Assembly: GCA_020796225.1 (NCBI GenBank)
Contig: CM036771.1
Coordinates: 33,554,703 to 33,618,702, forward strand
DNA: 64,000 nt
Origin: Arion vulgaris
Taxonomy: Eukaryota; Mollusca; Gastropoda; Stylommatophora; Arionidae
Direction of reading: 5' to 3'
Both the position numbers and the translations under genes were made by a program. Shown piece by piece: positions 1 to 9,835 of the stretch; the first letter of the stretch is position 1, and the number at the start of each line of letters is the position of its first letter. The notes beneath the pieces were generated by a model that searched no databases, was not told where the DNA came from, and saw nothing but the letters and a program-made list of their open reading frames with translations.

Positions 1-278
1 GGAAAACTCTCTGTTCTGTGCCAGTTGACCAGCGTCAGCAGCAGTCATTCTCAGATCGTCAACGACATCTTCACTCTTTTAGATCTTCCTCTCGTTCTAC
101 CTCCAGGCACCATTCCTTCCAAAATTATTTTCTCTAGGCACTCATGTCGTTTGATGAATGCGAAATATTTAATTTTCCATGTTTTTATGCTTTGTAATAG
201 CCAACTCTCTTTAATATCAAGCTGTTGCAGAACAGAAGCATTTGTCCTTTTCTCTGAAAATGCTCAATGGTTATGTTA
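1..278 (-). mobile_element. LINE 3' end fragment (reverse transcriptase C-terminus)
   Basis: Read on the minus strand, this stretch encodes the typical end of a non-LTR retrotransposon polyprotein: a Leu-Glu-Lys...Glu-Gly-Met-Val-Pro-Gly segment, an Arg/Gly-rich run (GRTRGRSKR), then after a frameshift DDLRMTAADAGQLAQNRE. Endonuclease-reverse transcriptases of this kind end with a GRGRPRRRW-like motif followed by such a helix. The fragment is frameshifted and truncated by the window edge. A second copy of its extreme 3' end lies at 44160-44285. Confidence 0.65.
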
Positions 279-319
279 AAGTTAATAGTAACATATTTAT
301 CCAACAAAAATTAACTTAC

Positions 320-372
320 CAAGTATTCTTGTAGAAGACACAGTAACTAATGAACAACTTGCTCCTTTTATA
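320..372 (-). promoter_or_regulatory. Promoter and non-coding exon 1 of a C1q-family gene beyond the left edge
   Basis: On the minus strand a TATAAA (complement of 367-372) is followed after about 20 bases by TTCATTAGTTAC, then by GAATACTTG and a GTAAG donor (complement of 314-319). The same layout occurs at 21630-21683 and 48421-48474, upstream of the two complete C1q genes. The stretch has no ATG, so exon 1 is taken as 5' untranslated. The gene it serves would continue to the left of the window, so its product is inferred only from the paralogous promoters. Confidence 0.6.
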
Positions 373-742
373 CACTTTTTTGGCTGGTTTAGGGTAACAA
401 ATTGCTCTTGATAATATATTTATTATAGTAAATTAAATCTGCAATATTTGAGATTGTGTTTTTCATTCTGTTTTTTCATTAATTATCTCCGGTCACTGTT
501 AATTTGTTTGTCACCTTGAGAAGCATATAGATTTGCATGTACTAGAATAACAGTTTAATTATGGATATTTTACTCTGCATAATTATAAGCTTTTCTCCAA
601 GTTCTCATAATTACATATATTTATGTGCTTTAACATAATAAATTTGTTGTATTTGTTTACGATGTACTCAGAATAGTAAGGTATACGTGATATATAACAT
701 TCTTTAACATATATATTATATATTATATAACATATAACACTA
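373..742. other. AT-rich spacer, no gene seen
   Basis: This is very AT-rich upstream DNA ending in a (TA/TATA)-rich stretch near 700-740. Parts of it (TGATAATATATTT and following) are shared with the regions just upstream of the promoters at 21.7 and 48.5 kb, so it belongs to the duplicated C1q unit. No coding potential, RNA gene or mobile element is recognised. Confidence 0.5.
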
Positions 743-1010
743 GTGTGGTGCCGGGGTCCGCTAGGGAAGCAAAGAATAGTACCACTGCGACCTACAAGGC
801 ATGTCGTAGAGGCGACTGATGTTGGACCTAGGAAGCTACCATTTTAAATAAAAAGCGTGGCAGAAATTCGATATGCTGCTACTTGTAGGCGCATAACTGG
901 CACAACCTAAAACCCTCTCTTAGGCTCAGAGCACATACAAATCACACAGAGTGGTTAATTAACAAGGGGTCGATTGGAGCGTTCGAAGAAGAAGAAGAAG
1001 AAGAAGAAAG
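743..1010 (+). mobile_element. GAA-tailed dispersed repeat A, full-length copy
   Basis: This is one of about a dozen copies of a 250-265-bp element. It starts near GGTGCCGGGGTCCG, passes through AAGCAAAGAATAGTACCACTG and CATGTCGTAAGAGGCGACTG, then AAGCTACC...AATAAAAAGCG, GTAGGCGCATAACTGGC and AGTGGTTAACAAG, and ends at CGTTCGAAGAAGAAGAAG with a (GAA)n tail. Fixed length, both orientations and a simple 3' tail suggest a SINE or other non-autonomous retroelement. No clear pol III B box was found, so the class is open. Confidence 0.75.
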
Positions 1011-1019
1011 AGATTATGC

Positions 1020-1425
1020 TGAAAATGTAGTTATATGTTATTAACTCACAAACAATAACAATTTAATATTCAATAACATTTAGGAACGTTCATCTTTAAC
1101 CTTGACACATACATGTTTATTATTTGTTTTCTTTTTTAGTTGCTTGGATAAGCAGAAAACAATGAATTGCATCATACAAGTAGCGAGATGTAAACAGCCT
1201 GGCATTGTTTTTGCAACTGAAATAGTTATACCAGCGAAAATTGTCCTCTCGTAGACATCACATGGACAAATATAATAAGAGCGATCAAGAACAAGAAGAC
1301 GATTGATGTCAGAAGAAATATATGCAGTATCTCACAAGTATAATACGGCACAGAAAGTTGCAAGGGACTAAATAGAAGGGACAAATAGTATTCAATCCTC
1401 ATGTGTCACCAGTCATGTAGAGAAT
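1020..1425. repeat. Upstream block shared by the C1q units
   Basis: This block aligns with 23535-24060 and 48790-49150. Shared words include GTTATGTGTTATTA, TTAACCTTGACACATAC, AGCAGAAAACAATGA and GCAGTATCTCA. The three copies lie at similar distances upstream of the three promoters and mark segmental duplication of the whole unit. Near 1378-1420 it holds a single copy of the motif (AGTATTCAATCCTCATGTG) that is amplified as a 51-bp array in the unit at 49 kb. Confidence 0.6.
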
Positions 1426-1534
1426 AATACAAATATATGTATATGATCTTTTTCGTCTTTACAGACGTAAATTGCAATTTTGCTGTGCCAATTTATGAGT
1501 TTTTGATTTTCTTTCTTGTCGCAATATCGCTTTC

Positions 1535-1835
1535 CACACAACTCTGAGTTATCATTTATATGAGGACTATCATAATGCACTCCGACATGTCCATAGGTGC
1601 TGATTTCCTCCTCAGCAAACCATCAGCTTGCAGCGACTCCAACACGCCAGTTCGATGTTCATTAATCAATCTCTTTGCATATTTGCTATGTCATTCTTTT
1701 CGGGCTGCACAATATTGACACCATCTCTTCAATCTAGTCAGCGAGTGAGATTCATAATCCTGAAACTCCTCTGTTCGAAGACTCTTCACTGCGTGAAGAC
1801 TCTCTCAACAGTTAGTTTTTCCATGTGATGGAACC
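1535..1835 (-). mobile_element. LINE fragment downstream of RNase H (minus strand)
   Basis: The minus strand encodes SLRTEEFQDYESHSLTRL, then ARKE.HSKYAKRLINEHRTGVL, matching the C-terminal part of an RNase H-bearing LINE also seen at 4640-4900 and 16790-17160 on the plus strand. Stops and frameshifts are present. It is a dead fragment. Confidence 0.6.
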
Positions 1836-2099
1836 TGTAGAAATATTCTTCATTGAGCCTTGCAGATATCGTTATATGAGCAGTGGTCTTCCTGGTGTCT
1901 CTTCCTCCGAAAGTTCACAGAACAGCATTTGTTTTGTTATGCGACAAGTATCTATTCTTCTCACATGCCTCAAGCACAGTCACCCACTGCTGAGCATGCC
2001 CATGATGGAAGGCAGGTATGTACGTTATATCACAAAAGAATTAATTAATCAATTAAATTCTCGTCTCTACATCAACTGTTATCAATAATGGTCTTCAAT

Positions 2100-2480
2100 C
2101 ACATTATGTCATTTTTACTAACGGCATATTCTGCCAGGCTTGTACCTGTTAATTTTTAGATGTTTCCTAAACAATTATGTCTTAGTTTTCTTGCTCTCCT
2201 GCTTACTTTCCTTCAATATGGTTTTCAACAGAATGTCATGTCTCTTAATATAATCAAATTGTCACCGTTGTTGAATTTGTATCTCCTTGAGCAGTTATAA
2301 TGTCAATACTTCTTCTTCTTGTTCGCTTCATATAGTAAACCCATGTTTGATGCCTGTATATGATTGTGATTTAGAACGTGAGTTCATTATACGAGATCTA
2401 CGCCTATAAACAGATACGACATCACATCTGGTTTCTGCATGCTTTTTATTCGGGATCGACTTCCTATTTTTCAACCATAG
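2100..2480. other. Spacer, nothing recognised
   Basis: AT-rich sequence without a convincing reading frame, RNA gene, tandem repeat or similarity to other parts of the window. Confidence 0.4.
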
Positions 2481-2549
2481 TCACTGAAGTATATGATTAG
2501 TTGTTTTCTTGTTTCCATGTCAACGGCCGATATCTTCTGATATATCCAC

Positions 2550-2765
2550 ATTGTCATCATCATCATCAAATAGCTTGTCCTGAGCAGAACTCTGCCACCC
2601 CAACAGTCCTCCGAAACTTCTCTCTCATAGGCCAGATGTCCTGCCTCTGCAGCCATCATGTTCAAACCATCAGTTACATTCTGAATCCATCTTCTCCGTG
2701 GTCTTCATCTTCTTCTCTTTGCCGTTATGCCTCCTTCCATGATGGTCTTCTCTAGCCCTTCATGT
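2550..2765 (-). mobile_element. LINE 3' tail, family with WGG...LLRTSY end
   Basis: The minus strand encodes GHLAYERE...EDCWGG..LLRTSY, then the CAAGCTATTTGATGATGATG 3' tail. The same terminus occurs at 21905-22860, 22905-23150, 27925-28195, 30085-30560, 37925-38500, 52485-52860, 53100-53460 and 53685-54110. This is the most abundant LINE terminus in the window, always 5' truncated. Confidence 0.7.
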
Positions 2766-2999
2766 CTTTTTATATGTACATTTTACAAGCTTTATATTCA
2801 TATTTTACAAGCTTTAATTCTTCTTTATATATATATGCTCAATGTTCATGTTTCAACTCTGGCAATCAATTATGAATATATTTAACACTTGACAAGTCTT
2901 ATCCTCTGTGCATTTGTTATATGTATGAATGCTCTCATACAGAGAAAATCTGCAGTAGACTGGTAGACAAACTCTGTATATGTTTATAGAAAATACATC

Positions 3000-3290
3000 C
3001 TCATATACCTAAACAGAACAGATCACTGCAGACTCAATAAACATTTGTATAGACTAGGAATAAATCAAACAGCTCTCTGTCAGTGTCAGCAGGCGAAACA
3101 GACACCACAGCATGTCCTGCAAGACTGTCCTCTCCTATGTTAGCTGAGATGCAACATGTGGCCACACCCAATCGACCTAAAAACTAAGCTGTGAGGAAAC
3201 TTGACAGAACTGAAGCTGACTGCCCAGTTTCTGGTACACAGTAAACTAAGCGCATAATCAAAGATCGCTGAAGAAGTAGTACGGATGATA
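3000..3290 (+). mobile_element. LINE C-terminal zinc-knuckle fragment
   Basis: The plus strand encodes an H-C-R-L-N-K-H-L-Y-R-L-G-I segment, then LCQCQQAKQTPQHVLQDCPL, the CxCx(n)HxxxxC knuckle that follows RNase H in Jockey/I-type LINEs, then a MWPHPIDLKTKLWG-like stretch interrupted by stops. Related pieces lie at 14745-14885 and 39295-39480. Confidence 0.6.
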
Positions 3291-3540
3291 ATACCCTACC
3301 CGTTTAATGTTCCTTTAATGTTCTAGGCAATTCGTATTCTCTTCTGACATTATTTTTACGTATGTCATCTTCTATTATTATATGTTCAAGATATAATCTA
3401 ATTTGTGTTTAAGTTTTCTCCTTCACCATTATGTTGATTGTGTTCATCTTTCTTGTTTTGCTTGTTACCAATGTTATTGTTTCTTAATACTAACATTCAG
3501 GCCATATATTTTACTGCTATTGCTTACTTGAGGTTGTCGC

Positions 3541-3674
3541 GAGGCCCTCTGGTCTCTCTTATTATTTTTCCACCTGAGCGTGCTGAAAACTCTCCACGCT
3601 CATTGTTATCGAATGACTGACACATCGTTGTAAATTACATTTGATTCATTGACGCTGCTCTTTAAGAGGGCCTC
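3541..3674. repeat. Short inverted-repeat element, possible MITE relic
   Basis: GAGGCCCTCT (3541-3550) and AGAGGGCCTC (3665-3674) are perfect 10-base inverted repeats bounding about 134 bases. No target duplication was found and no second copy is seen in the window, so this may be chance. Confidence 0.25.
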
Positions 3675-3838
3675 AAATTTCGTATTAGATAGTGATGTAT
3701 TATTTTGTTAACAGTTTTTCATAATGGATATAATAACTGTGAACGCAGTCTGAAATTGAGGAGACACAGAAATCCATTTCTCTCTTGGTTCAGTTCCGAT
3801 AGGTTCACATACATTTTCCTAAGCGTACTTTCTGCTGA

Positions 3839-4178
3839 CTTAGCCCTAATCTGCGCCTCTGGAGTCTACACAATTTCTACTTAATGAGTTCTTCATGGAG
3901 GGAATACTTAGCCATAACCTGCGTCTCTTGATTCCACACAATTTCTACTTAATGAGTTCTTCATGGAGGGAATACTTAGCCATAACCTGCGTCTCTTGAG
4001 TCCACACCATTTCTACTTAATTACAAGTAGTTCTTCATGGAGGGATAATTAGCCATAATCTGTGTCTCTGGAGTCTACACAATTTCTACTTAATGAGTTT
4101 TTTATGGAGGGATACTTAGCTATAATCTGCTTCTATGGAGTCTACGCAATTTCTACTTAATGAGTACTTCATGGAGGG
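3839..4178. repeat. 68-bp tandem repeat, five copies
   Basis: The unit runs CTTAGCCATAACCTGCGTCT, GAGTCCACACAATTTCTACT, TAATGAGTTCTTCATGGAGG, GAATA. Five imperfect copies follow one another; the third carries a short insertion (TTACAAGTAG). No coding sense is apparent. Confidence 0.85.
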
Positions 4179-4399
4179 GAAGATCCTTGTTTGTGTTGAT
4201 TTCTAGATATGGTGGAACTCTCCAAGTTTCAAATTTGTGAGCAATAGTGGGGAAGTTAAGAAAGGATTTCATAACCACTCCTGGTATATCTTTGGTGCAT
4301 CCCAGAATGGTTATTAGTTTGATAGTGGAGGTACAGCTGCTACAGAGGTGATAGTGGGGGTTATCATTTCTTAACAACTCTCGTGTTTTCATACTCAGT

Positions 4400-4900
4400 G
4401 ACGCCATGTGTGTGATTCGTAAAGATGAAACAGAAATGGTCAGGTGAAACTGGGAGGTACTGGTACAGACAGGAAAGGTACTGGTACAGAGAGGGACGGT
4501 AGTAGTACAGACAGGGAAGGTACTGGTACAGACAGGGAAGGTACTGGTACAGACAGGGAAGGTACTGGTACAGACAGGGAAGGTACTGGTACAGACAGGG
4601 AAGGTGCTGGTACAGACAGGGTTAAGAGAAATCACTTTTATTTTTGTGCATGGGCACGCAGGAGTCATGGTAATAAACGAGCTCATAGGTTGGTTGGCAT
4701 GGCTACAATATCACAGCGAGCGGCAATGGACCGAAATGACATTCTTAACACACTGAGAAAGTCTTTACGAACAGATGAGTTTCAGGGCTGTGATTCTCAG
4801 TTGCTGAACAGATTGAGAGAGATGGATGTCGATATTGGTACAGCCCGAAATCTACGACATAACAAATATGCACAAATATTTATTAATCAACATCGAACTT
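4400..4900 (+). mobile_element. LINE RNase H domain fragment carrying a 21-bp array
   Basis: After the minisatellite the frame encodes FYFCAWARRSHGNKRAHRLVG, a decayed version of the RNase H block (W.PGHAGV.GNERADRLAG), followed by a MATISQRAAMDRNDIL segment and ARNLRHNKYAQIFINQHRT. The copy at 16715-17165 has the same order without the array. The RNase H catalytic Asp is lost (KRAHR for ERADR). This is a degenerate Jockey/I-like LINE piece. Confidence 0.65.
4456..4623. repeat. 21-bp minisatellite inside a LINE RNase H region, eight copies
   Basis: Eight units of GGTACTGGTACAGACAGGGAA, the first three slightly divergent. The flanking sequence (GATGAAACAGAAATGG on the left, AGAAATCACTT on the right) matches the unexpanded LINE copy near 16735-16810, where GGAGGTACAAGTACAGACA occurs once. 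The unit length is a multiple of three, so the array is open in several frames on both strands and produces spurious ORFs. Confidence 0.85.
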
Positions 4901-4902
4901 GC

Positions 4903-5200
4903 GTGTTCGCTCCCTTGATGAGCAATCGAGATATTTTTCCAAAGATAATTGGTCTCAGTGTAGGTGAGATCGAGTTCCTATTCCTATCGTAGGCGGACGA
5001 TAAAACGTGTTCATGTTAGAAGGATTAAAAAAGTAATTTCCTACATAAATATTTTCTAAATTATGTCGGAGACCCTCGCCAACGCTACGGAGTTCGTGCA
5101 CTGCCGTTAAAATCTCTATGTGTAATAAACAGATCAGAGCACACATGATTACTGACCGAAGTTGAATGAGGATAGGTCTATCAATAAATCAATCAATCAA
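4903..5200 (+). mobile_element. SINE2 copy with (ATCA)n tail
   Basis: The element contains GGTCTCAGTGTAGGTGAGAT, GGCGGACGATAAAACGT, AACGCTACGGAGTTCGTGCA and a terminal AATCAATCAATCAA. The same order is present on the minus strand at 15530-15965 (with a tRNA-like head) and 26030-26420. The copy here lacks most of the tRNA-like head. The 30-bp satellite at 60501 derives from this family's GATCTCAGTGTAGGTGAGA segment. Confidence 0.7.
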
Positions 5201-5324
5201 GACCCAACTGATATTGTGTAACTAATAGAGGAGATCAAATATTTGAAAAGACCCAAGGACTTAAGAGATGGAGCAACTATCAAGTTGAAACTGTCAGCAT
5301 CTTTGTCTCAGGAGACAGTAGGTT

Positions 5325-5510
5325 TTGTTTCAATAGTATGTGCTGTGCTGAATCACAACTTTTCTTGTGGCTGTAATGATCTATTCTGGAGTGACAATCT
5401 TTGCCACAGTTGATACAGGTAAAACTGGAGACTGGAACGGATACACTGGATGGTCTCTCTGCCCTCTCCGATCTCTTTTGTCTCCAGTCGTGTGAACAAA
5501 GTTTTGGAAT
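5325..5510 (-). mobile_element. LINE C-terminal zinc-finger fragment
   Basis: The minus strand encodes SSFTCINCGKDCHSRIDHYS followed by HKKSC. This CxxCx(n)HxxxxC finger (C..CG..C.SRI...SH...C) is the common terminus of many metazoan endonuclease-reverse transcriptase LINEs. Frame breaks flank it. It is a dead 3' fragment. Confidence 0.6.
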
Positions 5511-5759
5511 ATTAAAGTAATAGAATATTCACCCATATATATAGATGGTGGACTTTAAGAAGATGGGATAATAGAGCAGATAGAGAGCCAAACACAGATT
5601 AGTTTGTGAGGTAGCTAGAATAAAAATAGAGAACTAGACACAGAACAGCTAAAGTGCAGGACTGTTAGGTAAGATTATACGAGAAAAGCAGAAGAGAACC
5701 GAAGAGCTTCACGTAGAAAATATAACTATTGGAGGTTAGAATTTATCAGAGTTGATTAG

Positions 5760-6035
5760 AAGAGAACACCGCATACTTTTTCAGAAGAGCAGATAACCTG
5801 CTGTCTTGCAGGTTGGCTGGGGACAGTCAAAGGCTAACGGGGAGCGAGCCAGTAAAAGCTGACTGAAACTGGGCACGTCACTGAAGGATAAACACCAGAG
5901 CTCCAAATGACGCTGAACGATGTGACATAAAAATACGTTCTTGGCAAAGGCTGTTTATATATAACAATGAGAAGGATCAAAATAGCTGAAAAAGAAAGAT
6001 CGAGAGAGAGAGAGAGAGAAAAAGCAGATATGAGC
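5760..6035 (+). mobile_element. Jockey-like LINE 5'-region fragment
   Basis: AACCTGCTGTCTTGCAGG, GGCTGGGGACAGTCAAA, CTAACGGGGAGCGAGCCAGT and GAAGGATAAACACCAGAGCT match the GC-rich 5' region that precedes the Jockey-like LINE at 45350-45490 and its relatives at 28205-29835 and 41466-42762. The right end passes into GGCTGTTTATATATAACAATGAGA, shared with 42700-42725, and a (GA)n stretch. Confidence 0.6.
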
Positions 6036-6149
6036 ACAAAACCGGTAGTATAAATATTGTTAATGATTTTTATTTTTCAAATTAGTCATTCTACAATAAT
6101 CGAATTTTCTCAAACGTACATCAACTGATGTGAAATATTATTTTATTAA

Positions 6150-7832
6150 TGTCTTTTATGCCAACAATGCTTGGCTAACGAATCAATGAAATGAGCTCGA
6201 CTTGAGACGCATTTTAAGACGAAACATAGTGCTCATATTTATTCAGATTTTAATTACTTTCAAACTTTATAAACAAATTTTGAAAAAAAGCTACAATAAA
6301 TTCTCAATTTACTGCTCATACTGCAACTGTCAATCGTACTCTTGAGGCTAGTTATTAAATGTCCTTACTCATTGCTAAATATGGGGAAAATCATACTATA
6401 GGAGAGAATTTATTCAAACCATCAATATCAGCATTTCTTAAAATAGTTCTGGAAAAAGATGACAAAGAGGTGAAAGCTATGCCACTCAGTAACAATACTG
6501 TTAGCAAAAGAACAGACGAAATGAGTGAAGATATTGAAATACAACTTGTTGAAAAGCTGAAAACAAGAAAATTATCAGTGCAAATAAATGAATCAACTTT
6601 GAGAGACAGTGAGGCCGTATTGATAACTTATGTAAGATATATTGAAAAAGGGGATTTTGCTGAAGAAATGTTGTTCTGTAAATCATTAGAAAGCACCACT
6701 ACCTCCAAAGATATAAATAATAAGCTAAAAAATTACTTGATTGTCAAAAAATTGTCAAACCAAAAATATAACATCTTGTACCGCAGGTGGTGTTCCTAAT
6801 ATGATGGGCAAGAATTATGACTGCTTAAAATTGCTGAAAGATGAGAATCCAGAAATGCTTCTTGTTCATTGTGTTATTCACAGAGAAAATTTGGTAGCTA
6901 AAAATATTTCGACTGTTCTAAAAGAAGTACTAAATTCAATTATAAAGTGTATCAATACTATTAAAACTAATGCCAAATGTGAGCATCTCTTCAATTTTGT
7001 GAAGAACAAAATGCAGATCAAGTGAGACTTTTACTTCACACTGAAGTAAGATGGCTCTCGAAAGGGGAACTGCGTGCAAAGATTTATGGAACTATTTGAT
7101 ACGATTAGTGATTTTTGAAGTGACAAACTTGAAATGAAGTATCTGTTAACGGTCGATGGTAAAGCATTTGTGAGTTATCTATCTAATCGATATCTTTAAA
7201 AAAAAACTAAATATATTAAATAACCAACTTCAAGGAACAAATAAAACTCTTATTGATGCAAAAGCAAATCTATTTGGTTTCATTATCTTTATTGAATTAT
7301 GTCAGAAATATATTTGTTACAAAACTTTTGAAACGTTTCTGTCTCCGGAAATGTAAAGTGACTGGTACCGTTACACTTGTTATTGATGATCATCTGAAAA
7401 TTGTTTCTTCTGATTTAAAAGAAATATTTTCTGATTTGAAACAAATTGATTTTCCAACTTGGATATTGCAGTTAATGTTAGTGGATTTGTCTGTTATTTC
7501 AAATATGCAATATCAATAAGAACTCACAAAAATGCAAAATGATGAGTCAGTTAAAACTTTATTTAAAATAAAAGGAGCGATGGTATGGCTTTGTGAAGAA
7601 ACAGAATTCAAATATCCAAATTCAATCAAATGTGCAAGAAAATGGTTATTATCGTTTCCATCTTATTATTTAGCTGAATGTGAATTTAGTGACAAAACTG
7701 ATTTGCTGCTAATAAAAGAAATCGGCTGGATGTAACACAACGAAGAGACTTGAGACTGAAGCTAACTAAATTGTAACCTAACATAAAATCTCTTTGCAGT
7801 ATGCATCAAGCGCAAGGATCTCACTAAGCGTA
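6150..7832 (+). pseudogene. Decayed hAT transposase, ZBED5-like
   Basis: The frame starts with a BED-type zinc-finger relic: CQQC at about 6157-6168, then ETHFKTKHSA supplying the His pair. It continues through SLLIAKYGENHTIGENLF, a PLSNNTVSKRTDEMSEDIE block, QINESTLRDSEAVLITYVRY, VHCVIHRENLVAKN, TEVRWLSKG, and ends with FPSYYLAECEFSDKTDLLL, RLKLTKL and MHQAQGSH before a stop. This domain order is that of the ZBED5/SCAND3-type domesticated hAT proteins and their transposon relatives. In-frame stops (6196, 6356), frameshifts near 6785, 7110 and 7735, and a gap around 7130-7230 make it non-functional. It is not a host gene here. Confidence 0.8.
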
Positions 7833-8127
7833 AGTAATAAATAATTATTAATAATTAAAATAATATTGAAAAATATATCATTAAAATTATTTCGTACTTG
7901 AATTTCACTTCTCCATTATATGTTTTGAAAATTTACTCACTGTGTTTCCTCAACAATTTCCTAGTGTTTTCTCCCTAAAACCTGTCATTTAAGTTTCTTC
8001 AGTCAACAATTCAAGTTTTGGAAGTTAAAATTTTGTATATATGTTACATAAGGAAATGGGGAGGGGGAGCGTACGAATTTTGAAAGGCTTTAGTGGGGCA
8101 TGGCACAAAAACGATTGGAAACCACTG
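7833..8127 (+). mobile_element. 3' non-coding end of the ZBED5-like hAT element
   Basis: AT-rich sequence after the transposase relic ends in GGAAACCACTG (8117-8127), which fits a hAT terminal inverted repeat (CAGTGGTTTCC read inward). The following TTTTAGAC would be the 8-bp target copy. No matching 5' end or left target copy was found, so the left boundary is lost or mutated. Confidence 0.5.
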
Positions 8128-8149
8128 TTTTAGACAGTGTGTTTTATAG

Positions 8150-8340
8150 AGTTTGTTATGAATTTCTTTTGTGATTTCGGAGTTATTTTTTCTGAAGTAA
8201 ACTTTGTGTTTCTAGAAGTTTCGAAAAATGTTGATTTGTTCTCACTGTTATTTTTCTCCCTTTTTCGTTCGTTATTTCTTTTATTTGTCGGCCTTGCTTG
8301 ATATTTTATTACACTTCTAAAATCTGTTTTGTTGGGCACT
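8150..8340. repeat. Dispersed segment shared with 56268-56575
   Basis: ATTTCTTTTGTGATTTCGG, TGTGTTTCTAGAAGTTTC, TTGATTTGTTCTCACTGTTA and TTTTCGTTCGTTATTTCTT recur in the same order at 56268-56530. There the segment is split by a LINE tail. Identity of the repeat is unknown. Confidence 0.6.
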
Positions 8341-8599
8341 TTTTATGCAATGTTAGTTAGTCTAGCCTAAGTGGGGCTCATTGGAATTTGTGTTGTTTGT
8401 ATGTGTCCAATTTTTCTTGAGGTGTGCATATTTGTGTCTGTCTATCAATAAAGTTAGTATGAGAACTACATCAGTTAACTCTTATTTCCTATTTGAAGTG
8501 TTTGTGTAAACTAGTATCTTCTTTTTCTTTTACCCTGAAAAGCCTCAGTGCGCAACGGAGCTTGCATTGCAACTAATCTAAGTATGGATGGATAGATGA

Positions 8600-8880
8600 A
8601 TGGATGAGATGGTGACTTGCGCAATGATTTGGTTTAAAGTGAGAAAGAGTTGCGCAGTTCGTCGATCTCACTCTTTCTCTCGATCCCAAATTCCTTCTAT
8701 GTCCAGTGGCAGGACAAAGTCAAGACGGCTGGAGAAGGATCTGGATGCAGCGGATAATCAGGGCGTTCTACGTGCCTGGCCGTGCTCGCTACGCTCCGCA
8801 ATGCGTTGCTGGCAGACGCAGTCTTACCAGTTCAACCAGAGTATAGTTTCTTCCGCACAGCCTGCCGAGACCAGTAATTT
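8600..8880 (+). repeat. Unclassified dispersed repeat F
   Basis: ATTTGGTTTAAAGTGAGAAA, GAGTTGCGCAGTTCGTCGAT, CAGTGGCAGGACAAAGT, GCAGCGGAT and AACCAGAGTAT recur at 40005-40265. It is GC-richer than its surroundings. No domain is recognised in either strand, so the class is open. Confidence 0.55.
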
Positions 8881-9557
8881 AAGTATGAAAATGAAGGTTA
8901 AGATCCTCTATGCTGTTTTCTAGTATCTCTCTAGAACTCTGTTTTATCTGGTCATCGTTGTGTACGAGATAATACTAGGGAATGTCCAACGGATGTCGTC
9001 TATTGCCGATTCCATCCCCTAGAAACGTATATGAATCTACTGCCCTAGATATGGGTTTCGCGTTAATGAGGCAGCAGTCATGCTTGCATTAATATCATCC
9101 ATCCTAGTGGACTTTAAGATGGGTAAGGTTCTTCGGTGTCTGTGAAATTGCCTTGTCAATGAATACAATTAAAGTAATATTGAATCTGTCTAGAGATTTA
9201 AGAAGTTTAAAATTACATATTGTACAAACAGAAGTAGATGAATGATAGATATAATATCCTTCTCTCCTCCTTCGCCCGCTATGAATTCAGTCGTAGTATG
9301 ATGCTTCTGGCTGATATTTGCGTAAAGGCTTGCTTACCATATCATCAGTATCCCTCGCCATTCAGGCGAGTCTTCTCCGACTTCAGAGGTAGATAGGTAG
9401 AGTGAGAAGTAAGTTTAATCAATAGCAACACAGAAGACATCAATATCCAAACCCTTTGACGCTTGATGATGGAGACAACACTTATAGGTCTGTCATATTT
9501 ACTTTGATGTCAGTTAAGTAACAAATAACCAGATACATCTAATATCTTGTTTCAATA
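8881..9557. other. Spacer downstream of C1q gene 1, no gene seen
   Basis: No coding frame or RNA gene is recognised. The right part (about 9500-9540, ...AAGTAACAAATAACCAGATAC) resembles the 3' tail of the RNase H-bearing LINE (compare 12480-12505). Confidence 0.4.
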
Positions 9558-9565
9558 ATTTAAAA

Positions 9566-9629
9566 CAGTGTTTCCAACTTTTTGTGTGCCATTCCCACAT
9601 GGGCGTTGGCACCTCTTTGGGAAACACTG
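9566..9629. mobile_element. 64-bp hAT-type MITE with 8-bp target duplication
   Basis: The element begins CAGTGTTTCC and ends GGGAAACACTG, forming terminal inverted repeats. It is flanked on both sides by the identical octamer ATTTAAAA (9558-9565 and 9630-9637). Eight-base duplications and CAG...CTG ends are hallmarks of hAT transposition. The interior is too short to encode anything. Confidence 0.8.
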
Positions 9630-9639
9630 ATTTAAAACA

Positions 9640-9800
9640 TTAGTAAGTAAATAACAATGAATTATAGAATTAATGATCGTGATTGAATAAAATAAACAAA
9701 CAAAAATTCTTGTATTTGTTTGACAACATATTTATTGATATAATTGAGAAGCACTATATTAACCACATACTAAATACATCAAAAACAGAAATATAATTAA
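9640..9800. repeat. 3'-flanking block conserved among C1q units (unit 1)
   Basis: AATAACAATGAATTA, TTGTATTTGTTTGACA and ATATTTATTGATATAATTGA are shared with 29850-29960 and 62260-62380. Each copy lies downstream of a C1q last exon on the minus strand. It may contain the transcript ends (complement holds AATAAA) or simply reflect segmental duplication. Confidence 0.6.
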
Positions 9801-9835
9801 CAGTTTTATATTGTTACAACAAGGAATTATCCCAT

